Of a stretch of DNA of 64,000 nt, positions 1 through 5,718 are shown piece by piece; the first letter of the stretch is position 1; each line of letters begins with the position of its first letter. Origin of the DNA: Mycolicibacterium neoaurum ATCC 25795 (GTDB taxonomy: Bacteria > Actinomycetota > Actinomycetes > Mycobacteriales > Mycobacteriaceae); assembly GCF_000691525.1 (NCBI RefSeq), contig NZ_JMDW01000016.1, positions 62,001-126,000 of the forward strand, in the 5' to 3' direction. Under the pieces are notes generated by a model. That model did not search any database and was not told the DNA's origin. It saw nothing but the letters and a program-made list of their open reading frames with translations. Both the position numbers and the translations under genes were made by a program.

Positions 1-169
1 GCAGGGGTTCGACGACGCGTCCCGACCCACCGATGAGCAGGGAGCCGTTCAGCGGCGGCTGCCCCGGACGGTAGCGACGCAGCTCTTCGGGCTGCGGGAC
101 GCCGAGTTGCTTGGCCAGGAACGATCCGGGCCCGGAATTGACCACTTGGGAGAACAGGTCGGATGCCAT
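1..169 (-). CDS. fabG4: 3-oxoacyl-ACP/CoA reductase FabG4, N-terminal part only
   Basis: The gene runs off the left edge, so only the first 56 residues are visible, starting MASDLFSQVVNSGPGSFLAK at an ATG on the minus strand at 169. They match the N-terminal extension of mycobacterial FabG4 (Rv0242c type, the large NADH-using ketoacyl reductase) as I remember it. The family reduces 3-oxoacyl thioesters in the cytosol and is a partner of the beta-oxidation genes around it. It is divergent from fadA2 over 46 bp. A TAAGTT sequence (minus strand, 182-177) lies 7 bases before the ATG, so the mRNA may be leaderless. The catalytic domain is outside the window. Confidence 0.85.
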   Translation of the reverse strand, partial: MASDLFSQVVNSGPGSFLAKQLGVPQPEELRRYRPGQPPLNGSLLIGGSGRVVEPL

Positions 170-178
170 GGGGACTAA

Positions 179-194
179 CTTACTCCAGAGTAAG
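179..194. promoter_or_regulatory. Palindromic operator between fabG4 and fadA2
   Basis: CTTACTCCAGAGTAAG is a perfect 7-bp inverted repeat with a 2-bp centre. Its core TTAC-N6-GTAA (180-193) recurs at the fadE5 promoter (7613-7626). It overlaps the likely -35 region of fadA2, whose -10 would be TAACAT (204-209), placing the transcript start on or next to the ATG at 216. A TetR-type repressor shared by the beta-oxidation genes is the simplest reading; the regulator is not identifiable from this window. Confidence 0.5.
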
Positions 195-215
195 AACTGT
201 GGGTAACATTGGGAT

Positions 216-1526
216 ATGGCTAACACGAATTCTCGCCGCGTCGCCGTCCTCGGCGGAAACCGGATCCCGTTCGTTCGTTCCGACGGCGCCTACGCAAATG
301 CCTCCAACCAGGACATGTTCACCGCCGTCCTGGACGGGCTCGCCGACCGCTTCAACCTCAAGGGGGAGAAGCTCGACGCCGTCATCGGCGGCGCGGTGCT
401 CAAGCACAGCCGCGATTTCAACCTGATGCGCGAAAGCGTGCTCGGCAGCTCGCTGTCGCCGTACACACCGGCCTTCGACCTGCAGCAGGCATGTGGCACG
501 GGCCTGCAGTCCGCGATCGCTGCTGCCGACGGCATCGCCATGGGCCGCTACGAGGTCGCCGCGGCCGGTGGTGTCGACACCACTTCCGATGCGCCCATCG
601 CCTTCGGCGATGACCTGCGCGGGGTGCTGCTGAGCCTGCGCCGTGCCAAGTCGACCACCGATCGACTGAAGCTCGTCGGCAAACTGCCTGCCGCGCTGGG
701 CGTCGAGATCCCCACCAACGGCGAGCCGCGCACCGGACTGTCGATGGGCGAGCACGCGGCGATCACCGCCAAGCAGATGGGCATCAAGCGCGTCGACCAG
801 GACGAGCTGGCGGCCGCCAGCCACCGCAACATGGCCGCGGCCTACGACCGCGGGTTCTTCGATGATCTGGTCACCCCGTTCCTCGGTGTCTACCGAGACA
901 ACAACCTGCGCCCCGATTCCTCGGCCGAGAAGCTGGCGAAGCTCAAGCCCGTCTTCGGGGTCCGCAACGGCGACGCCACCATGACCGCCGGCAACTCCAC
1001 CCCGCTGACCGACGGCGCATCGGTGGCGCTGCTGTCCTCGGAGGAGTGGGCTGCTGCGCACGACATCCCGGTGCTGGCGTACTTCGTCGACGGGGAGACT
1101 GCCGCCGTGGATTACGTCAACGGCTCCGACGGGCTGCTGATGGCGCCGACCTACGCGGTCCCGCGACTGCTCGCCCGCAACGGGCTGACCCTCCAGGATT
1201 TCGACTTCTACGAGATCCACGAGGCGTTCGCGTCGGTGGTGCTGGCGACCCTCGCCGCCTGGGAGTCCGACGACTACTGCAAGAACCGGCTGGGCCTGGA
1301 CAAGGCGTTGGGCAGCATCGACCGCGCCAAGCTCAACGTCAACGGTTCCTCCCTGGCGGCAGGGCACCCGTTCGCGGCGACCGGCGGGCGCATCGTCGCT
1401 CAGCTCGCCAAACAGCTCAGGCAGAGGAAGGAAGAAAACGGGGGAGCGACCGGGAAGCCGGTCCGCGGCCTGATCTCGGTGTGTGCCGCCGGTGGCCAGG
1501 GCGTGACGGCCATCCTGGAGGCGTGA
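216..1526 (+). CDS. fadA2: Acetyl-CoA acetyltransferase (thiolase) FadA2
   Basis: A 436-residue thiolase, probably the degradative 3-ketoacyl-CoA thiolase that splits 3-ketoacyl-CoA with CoA in the cytosol. The nucleophilic cysteine is in QQACGTGLQS (about residue 93), with the C-terminal His and Cys motifs in EIHEAFAS, NGSSLAAGHP and VCAAGGQG. Length and order match Rv0243 next to fabG4. The ATG at 216 is chosen because a TAACAT -10 element ends 6 bases before it, suggesting a leaderless mRNA under the palindrome at 179-194. The neighbours fabG4 and fadE5 point to one fatty-acid module. The next gene is convergent, and two hairpins separate them. Confidence 0.92.
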   Translation: MANTNSRRVAVLGGNRIPFVRSDGAYANASNQDMFTAVLDGLADRFNLKGEKLDAVIGGAVLKHSRDFNLMRESVLGSSLSPYTPAFDLQQACGTGLQSAIAAADGIAMGRYEVAAAGGVDTTSDAPIAFGDDLRGVLLSLRRAKSTTDRLKLVGKLPAALGVEIPTNGEPRTGLSMGEHAAITAKQMGIKRVDQDELAAASHRNMAAAYDRGFFDDLVTPFLGVYRDNNLRPDSSAEKLAKLKPVFGVRNGDATMTAGNSTPLTDGASVALLSSEEWAAAHDIPVLAYFVDGETAAVDYVNGSDGLLMAPTYAVPRLLARNGLTLQDFDFYEIHEAFASVVLATLAAWESDDYCKNRLGLDKALGSIDRAKLNVNGSSLAAGHPFAATGGRIVAQLAKQLRQRKEENGGATGKPVRGLISVCAAGGQGVTAILEA

Positions 1527-1584
1527 ACCCAATGGGCGGGCATACACGGCATGAACTGGTGTTTTGGTTCCTGTCGGTCACCGG

Positions 1585-1610
1585 GAAAAGTTTTTCGGAA
1601 AAAACTTTTC
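1585..1610 (+). terminator. AT-rich hairpin downstream of fadA2
   Basis: GAAAAGTTTTT and AAAAACTTTTC form an 11-bp stem around the loop CGGA. It sits 58 bases after the fadA2 stop and is strikingly AT-rich for this genome. It could end the fadA2 transcript or be the 5' structure of a small RNA (see 1590-1712). Confidence 0.45.
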
Positions 1611-1712
1611 GGTCGCTGTAACGCCCGCCGAAGGACTGTCGATACATGGGATAGCTCCGTGTTGCCGTCTGACCCCCCGACCCGACGGCAACACGGGGCT
1701 CTTTCTTTCTTT
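1590..1712 (+). ncRNA. Candidate small RNA at the position of mycobacterial F6
   Basis: In M. tuberculosis the SigF-dependent sRNA F6 lies between fadA2 and fadE5 (recalled, not checked). Here the space right after fadA2 holds a GTTTT (1561-1565) and GGGAAA (1583-1588) pair spaced 17 bases, a weak SigF-like match, then about 100 non-coding bases ending in a strong terminator. The terminator loop contains six consecutive C residues (1672-1677), a trait of mycobacterial regulatory RNAs such as 6C. The boundaries are guesses. Confidence 0.3.
1657..1712 (+). terminator. Strong intrinsic terminator with C-rich loop and T-rich tail
   Basis: CCGTGTTGCCGTC (1657-1669) pairs perfectly with GACGGCAACACGG (1684-1696). 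The 14-base loop contains CCCCCC, and the stem is followed by CTCTTTCTTTCTTTT. It lies between convergent genes, ending the fadA2 side (or the candidate sRNA) before the TDT transporter stop at 1722. Confidence 0.75.
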
Positions 1713-1721
1713 TCTCGGCGG

Positions 1722-2843
1722 CTAGGGATCCTTCGACGCCGTGATCGGGCCCGCCCCGGCCGGCGCGAACAGGCTTCCGGCCAGACTGCCGCGGGTGGTC
1801 CGCACCGCGACCAGCGCCCACGTGCACAGCAACCCCCCGTAAGCGAGCACCGCCGCCACCTCGAAGGCGGGCAGTCCGGTGTGGATGGCCAACTGGGTGG
1901 TGCCGGTGACGAAGGTGCCGACCGGGAAGGTCAGGCTCCACCAGGTCAGTGCGAACGGCATCCCGCGGCGCAGGGTGCGGATCGTCAGGGCGGTGGCCAG
2001 CGCGATCCACAGCACGCAGAAGCCCCACACCGGCACACCGAACAGGATCGAGAAGATCCCGACCCCGGCAGCCAGGTCGGGCGCGACCGCCAGATGGGCA
2101 TGGGTCGCCAGCAACCCGGCCACCGTGACCGATTGCCCGAGCGGACCGAGGACGATCCACAGCGTCGGCACCCGCGCCGTCCCCGAGGTCCCGTACAGCG
2201 CCAACCTGCTCCAGATCATCGTGATGATGATCAGTGCCGCGATCAGGGACAGTCCGAACATGGCAAGACAGCCGAAGAACATCGTGGTTCGGCCGGTACC
2301 CGGCGCCATGTGCGGCAACAGCATCGCTCCGCCCGCCGCCGAGACCATCGGCGGGACCACCGGCATCAGCCACCCCCCGAATGCGGCGTCCGGACCGACG
2401 TTGAGCTGGGTGAACATCAGATACGGAATCGAGACCGCGGTGTAGAGCCCGCCGATCGTCCCGGCCGACCACAACACCCAGTTGATGTCGACGGCCACCC
2501 GTTCTCCGATGAGGTCCGCACCGACCAGCATGGTGGCGCTGCCCACGGTCATCAACGCCATCGGGGCCGCGCCGTAGAAATGCGCCATCTGCGGGTTGCG
2601 GACGTGTCCGCGGGCCACCGTGGGATGGCGGAACCACTGCACGCTGACCGCGACGATCAGGGTTACCAACAGCGCCGCGGCCGCCACCCAGACGACCTCG
2701 GTGAACACCCGCAGACCCGGTACGTGCACCGGAAGCGTGGCGCCCGCGACGACCAGGATCCCGGTGCCCATCACCGAGGAGAACCAATTGGGGCCGAAGT
2801 TTCCCAACCGAGTCCCAGATTCCGCGATCGACCGACCCGGCAT
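1722..2843 (-). CDS. TDT/SLAC1-family transporter (C4-dicarboxylate/tellurite-resistance type)
   Basis: A roughly 373-residue membrane protein of the TDT (TehA/SLAC1/malic acid transport) family, with about ten hydrophobic helices. It opens with GNFGPNWFSSVMGTGILVVA, the family's conserved first helix. Members pass anions such as malate, sulfite or nitrate, or give tellurite resistance; the substrate here cannot be told. The start is ATG at 2843 or at 2855 (MTPIM). The second overlaps the start codon of the divergent LLM gene, so there is no classical intergenic region and each promoter must lie in the other gene. It is not found between fadA2 and fadE5 in M. tuberculosis. Confidence 0.8.
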   Translation of the reverse strand: MPGRSIAESGTRLGNFGPNWFSSVMGTGILVVAGATLPVHVPGLRVFTEVVWVAAAALLVTLIVAVSVQWFRHPTVARGHVRNPQMAHFYGAAPMALMTVGSATMLVGADLIGERVAVDINWVLWSAGTIGGLYTAVSIPYLMFTQLNVGPDAAFGGWLMPVVPPMVSAAGGAMLLPHMAPGTGRTTMFFGCLAMFGLSLIAALIIITMIWSRLALYGTSGTARVPTLWIVLGPLGQSVTVAGLLATHAHLAVAPDLAAGVGIFSILFGVPVWGFCVLWIALATALTIRTLRRGMPFALTWWSLTFPVGTFVTGTTQLAIHTGLPAFEVAAVLAYGGLLCTWALVAVRTTRGSLAGSLFAPAGAGPITASKDP

Positions 2844-2853
2844 GATTGGCGTC

Positions 2854-3768
2854 ATGGAGATCAGCATCCTCGGGTCGTTGTCCGGATCGAGCGGCACGTC
2901 CCTCATCGACGGTGTCGTGTCGGAATTCGCCCAACTGCGTGACGAAGGGTTCCGTCGCATCTGGATGACGCAGATGCCCTACGAGCCCGACCTGCTGACG
3001 GTGCTCGCAGTGGCGCTGCGCGAGGTCGACACCATCGAGGTGGGCACCGGTGTGGTGCCGATCCAGAATCAGCACCCGATGCAGTTGGCGCAGCGGGCGC
3101 TGACGCTGAGCCTGATCTCCGGGGGACGGTTCATCCTGGGGCTGGGTATGACCCATGCCGCCGTCACCGAGGGCATGTGGGGGATTCCTTGGGATCGTCC
3201 GGTGCGCAGGCTCAACGAGTACCTCGACGGGTTGCTGCCGCTGCTCGCCGGTGAACCGGCGGACGCCGCCGGCGAGATCTACACCACCCGGGGCGCGGTG
3301 CAGGTGCCCGCAGCGCCGGCTCCGCCGGTGTACATCGCGGCCCTCGGCCCGCAGCTGCTGAAGATCGCGGGCCGCCGGACCGCGGGCACCGTCACCTGGA
3401 TGACGGGACCCAAGACACTGTCCGAACATGTCGGCCCCGGACTGCGGGCAGCCGCCGACGGACGACCGGTTCGGGTGGTGGCTGCCCTGCCGGTCGCCGT
3501 CACCGACGATGTCGACGGGACCCGGGCCCAGGCGGCCGAGCAGTTCGCCATGTACGGCCACCTCCCGTCCTACCGCGCCATGCTCGATCGCGAGGGTTAT
3601 GCCGGGCCCGCCGACGCCGCGCTCATCGGTGACGAGGCCACGGTGACCGCGAGGATCAACGAGCTCTCCGCCGCCGGCGTCGACGAGTATGTCGGTGTCG
3701 TTTTCGACCGATCGCCCGAGGTCAGGGACCGTACCCGGGCTCTGTTGCGCACACTCGACAACACCTGA
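2854..3768 (+). CDS. LLM-class F420-dependent oxidoreductase
   Basis: About 304 residues of the luciferase-like monooxygenase (TIM-barrel) superfamily. It begins MEISILGSLSG and has the barrel segments VLAVALREVDTIEVGTGVVP, GGRFILGLGM and a C-terminal NELSAAGVDEYVGVVFD. Actinobacterial members of this subgroup use cofactor F420, and the substrate is unknown. The start is ATG at 2854, or an in-frame ATG at 2842 giving MIGVMEIS. It is divergent from the TDT transporter with overlapping start codons, so the two may be co-expressed. The next feature is a possibly structured leader for an XRE regulator. Confidence 0.82.
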   Translation: MEISILGSLSGSSGTSLIDGVVSEFAQLRDEGFRRIWMTQMPYEPDLLTVLAVALREVDTIEVGTGVVPIQNQHPMQLAQRALTLSLISGGRFILGLGMTHAAVTEGMWGIPWDRPVRRLNEYLDGLLPLLAGEPADAAGEIYTTRGAVQVPAAPAPPVYIAALGPQLLKIAGRRTAGTVTWMTGPKTLSEHVGPGLRAAADGRPVRVVAALPVAVTDDVDGTRAQAAEQFAMYGHLPSYRAMLDREGYAGPADAALIGDEATVTARINELSAAGVDEYVGVVFDRSPEVRDRTRALLRTLDNT

Positions 3769-3780
3769 AATCCACTATGG

Positions 3781-3796
3781 TGTGATCTTGGTCACG
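3781..3796. promoter_or_regulatory. CRP-like site upstream of the XRE gene
   Basis: TGTGATCTTGGTCACG matches the cAMP-receptor consensus TGTGA-N6-TCACA except for the last base. It begins 13 bases after the LLM stop and just upstream of a TACAGT -10 (3801-3806), where binding would overlap the -35 region. This is a consensus match only. Confidence 0.4.
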
Positions 3797-3818
3797 GGCG
3801 TACAGTCGGTGGTACGAC

Positions 3819-3937
3819 GGGTTCGGGAGTGACTGATCCGAAAGAGCCGGGCAAGAGGTGAAACACCGGCCGCGCGAGATACCGCCAGGTATGAGTAGAC
3901 GCCCTCAGGTTGATAAACCGAATGTCCTCCCGAACCC
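3819..3937 (+). ncRNA. Possible structured 5' leader of the XRE regulator
   Basis: GGGTTCGGGAG (3819-3829) and CTCCCGAACCC (3927-3937) are perfectly complementary and would close a 119-base multibranch structure. Inside are small hairpins such as ATACC-gcca-GGTAT (3879-3892) and GGTT-gata-AACC (3908-3919). A TACAGT -10 at 3801-3806 would start the RNA a few bases before the closing helix. No known riboswitch family was recognised. The region is 69 bases before the XRE start codon and contains no convincing gene. Confidence 0.35.
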
Positions 3938-4005
3938 GCCCCCCATGTCTTCAGCCGGTGGTGAACACGCGCGCGCGTCGCCGTGTCGGTGGCGAGGATG
4001 TGGTC

Positions 4006-4332
4006 ATGGGCCAGGTCATCCCGTTCGATCCCAACCGCGCTGAGCCGGACCGCACACCGGAGCCGTTGTGGCGCGAGGTGCTGGGTCGTCGGCTGCGCGA
4101 CATCCGCCGCGCCAAGGGAGAGCGACTGGTGGACGTCGCCGCCCGCGCCGGGGTGTCCCCGCAGTACCTATCCGAGATGGAACGTGGCCGCAAGGAACCG
4201 TCGAGCGAGATGATCGCCGCGGTGTGCGGGGCGCTCGGTGTCGGGTTGGGTCGATTGCTCGGCGGGATCTCGGCCGATCTCACCCGTGCCAAGGGGCGTC
4301 CGGGCGACGGCACCGTCCGGATGGCTGCTTAG
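4006..4332 (+). CDS. XRE-family regulator, ClgR-like
   Basis: A 108-residue protein with one helix-turn-helix in LRDIRRAKGERLVDVAARAG followed by VSPQYLSEMERGRKEPSSEM. Length, domain layout and the adjacent clpP genes resemble ClgR, the actinobacterial activator of clp genes (Rv2745c type), so control of the neighbouring clpP pair is a reasonable inference. The ATG at 4006 is preferred: homologues begin near MGQVIPFDP and a GAGGATG sequence precedes it. The stop overlaps the convergent clpP stop by 4 bp (4329-4332). Whether it is the genome's only ClgR or an accessory paralogue cannot be seen here. Confidence 0.72.
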   Translation: MGQVIPFDPNRAEPDRTPEPLWREVLGRRLRDIRRAKGERLVDVAARAGVSPQYLSEMERGRKEPSSEMIAAVCGALGVGLGRLLGGISADLTRAKGRPGDGTVRMAA

Positions 4333-4919
4333 GCGCGTTCCTGCAGAACCCGGTCGGCAAGCCCGTAGGCCACCGCCTCGTCGGCGTCGAACACCCGGTC
4401 GCGGTCGGTGTCGTGGCGTAGCTGCTCGGTGCTACGGCCGGTGTGCCGGGCCAGGATCATCTCCAGCTGGTTGCGGGTCCGCACCACCTCGTCGGCCTGC
4501 AGGATCAGGTCGGGGATGGTGCCCCGGCCCTGGGCCGCAGGCTGGTGCAGCACCACCCGCGAGTGTGGCAGCACCGAACGCCGTCCCGGTGCGCCCGCGG
4601 CCAGCAGCACCGCGCCGGTGGCGACGGCCTGGCCGACGCACGTCGTGGCCACCGGGGCCTTGATGAAGCGCATGGTGTCGTAGACGGCGAGCATCGCCGA
4701 CAGGTCGCCGCCCTCGGAGTTGATGTAGAGCGCGATCTCCTGCTCGGGATTGTCGGCCTCCAGATGCAGCAGTTGCGCTATCAACGCGTTCGCGACACCG
4801 GAATCGATCGCGGTGCCCAGATAGACGATGCGTTCGGTGAGCAGATGGCTGTAGACGTCCATGATGCGCTCACCACCGGTAGTGCGGGCGATGACGTTGG
4901 GGATGGTGTAGGTACTCAT
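4329..4919 (-). CDS. ClpP-family subunit lacking the catalytic serine
   Basis: A 196-residue ClpP fold closest in pattern to mycobacterial ClpP2. The nucleophile motif normally reads GQAAS followed by M or A. Here it reads CVGQAVATGAVLLAAG, so alanine (residue 100, codon GCC) replaces the catalytic serine. The histidine (H125 in VVLHQP) and the aspartate (about D170 in RHDTDRDRVF) are kept. This resembles the inactive ClpR subunits of plastids and cyanobacteria. It follows the intact clpP by 3 bases and is surely in the same operon. Expected role: a structural or regulatory half of a mixed Clp barrel. The stop overlaps the XRE gene. Confidence 0.85.
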   Translation of the reverse strand: MSTYTIPNVIARTTGGERIMDVYSHLLTERIVYLGTAIDSGVANALIAQLLHLEADNPEQEIALYINSEGGDLSAMLAVYDTMRFIKAPVATTCVGQAVATGAVLLAAGAPGRRSVLPHSRVVLHQPAAQGRGTIPDLILQADEVVRTRNQLEMILARHTGRSTEQLRHDTDRDRVFDADEAVAYGLADRVLQERA

Positions 4920-4922
4920 CTG

Positions 4923-5522
4923 TCAGGCCCCGATCCCGATGCGCTGCTTGCGGTTCGGTGCGATCTGGTCGAACGCGTCGACGATGTGGTCGACGAAACC
5001 GTATTCGCGGGCCTGCTCGGCGGTGAACCACCGGTCATGCAGTGAGTCGGTGAAGATGCGGTCGATCGGTTGGCCGGTATCGGCGGCAATGAGCCCCAGG
5101 ACGGTATCGCGGGTGTGCCGCAGATCGTCGGCCTGCACCTCGACCTCGACGGCCGATCCGGCGATCCCCGCCGAGCCCTGGTGCATCAGGATGCGCGCGT
5201 GCGGCAGTGCGAAGCGCTTACCGGGAGTGCCTGCCGAGAGCAGGAATTGCCCTGCACTGCAGGCCAGCCCGAGAGCGAGTGTTGCGACGTCGGCGGGGAT
5301 CAACCGCATCACGTCGCGGATGGCCAGCATGGCGGGCACCGACCCGCCGGGGGAGTGGATCCACAGCGCGATGTCCTCGTCGGAGTCGGCCGCCAGCGTC
5401 AGCAGTTGTGTCACCAGCACAGCGCCGTTGTCATCGTCGAGGCCGCCGTCGAGGACGAGCACGCGTTTGCGGTACAGGTCGTCGCGCAGTTGCCTACCGA
5501 ACAGGGGTGGTTTGTCATTCAT
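4923..5522 (-). CDS. ATP-dependent Clp protease proteolytic subunit (accessory, intact triad)
   Basis: A 199-residue serine protease of the ClpP family with an apparently complete triad: S89 in LGLACSAGQFLLSAG, H114 in ARILMHQG, and about D159 in RIFTDSLHDRWF. It would form heptameric rings with partner ClpP and degrade proteins delivered by ClpX or ClpC. The essential clpP1P2 pair of mycobacteria sits next to tig, which is absent here, so this looks like an extra pair. ATG at 5522 (MNDKPPLFG) is the family start. It is the first gene of a two-gene operon, with a TACAGT -10 at 5544-5539 and a palindrome at 5566-5578 upstream. Confidence 0.87.
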   Translation of the reverse strand: MNDKPPLFGRQLRDDLYRKRVLVLDGGLDDDNGAVLVTQLLTLAADSDEDIALWIHSPGGSVPAMLAIRDVMRLIPADVATLALGLACSAGQFLLSAGTPGKRFALPHARILMHQGSAGIAGSAVEVEVQADDLRHTRDTVLGLIAADTGQPIDRIFTDSLHDRWFTAEQAREYGFVDHIVDAFDQIAPNRKQRIGIGA

Positions 5523-5565
5523 GGCTGTGACTCTGCTTACTGTAGAGCCCTTTTCGCAGTCCACG

Positions 5566-5578
5566 CTGCTCTGAGCAG
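5566..5578. promoter_or_regulatory. Palindrome upstream of the clpP pair
   Basis: CTGCTCTGAGCAG is a 6-bp inverted repeat around one central base, near the -35 region of the predicted clpP promoter (-10 TACAGT at 5544-5539). It is a candidate operator for the ClgR-like protein or another regulator. It does not match the ClgR box closely. Confidence 0.35.
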
Positions 5579-5675
5579 AACAGCTACGGTTGCGAGTGTG
5601 CATACAGAGCGCGCGAATCGCCCGCCCGACGATCTGGCTGCACGCTCGTGGCCGGCCTGACCGCCCCGACAACGC

Positions 5676-5707
5676 AAGAGCCCCCGACGAATTCGCCGGG
5701 GGCTCTT
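5676..5707 (-). terminator. Terminator of fadE5
   Basis: AAGAGCCCCCG (5676-5686) pairs with CGGGGGCTCTT (5697-5707) around a 10-base loop, 12 bases past the fadE5 stop. It has no U-tract, as is common in mycobacteria. The stem could also end rightward transcripts. Confidence 0.7.
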
Positions 5708-5718
5708 GGTCAGGTGAA

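Noticed and set aside
1648..1653. GGGATA as a SigF -10 element
   Set aside because: No GGTTT/GTTTT -35 lies 15-17 bases upstream of it.
1417..3561. 714-codon minus-strand frame spanning the fadA2 end, TDT and LLM genes
   Set aside because: It crosses a strong terminator and three genes with good family matches, and its translation is low-complexity Arg/Gly/Asp-rich.
3858..4043. 61-codon frame upstream of the XRE gene
   Set aside because: It overlaps the possible structured leader and the XRE start in another frame; composition is not protein-like.
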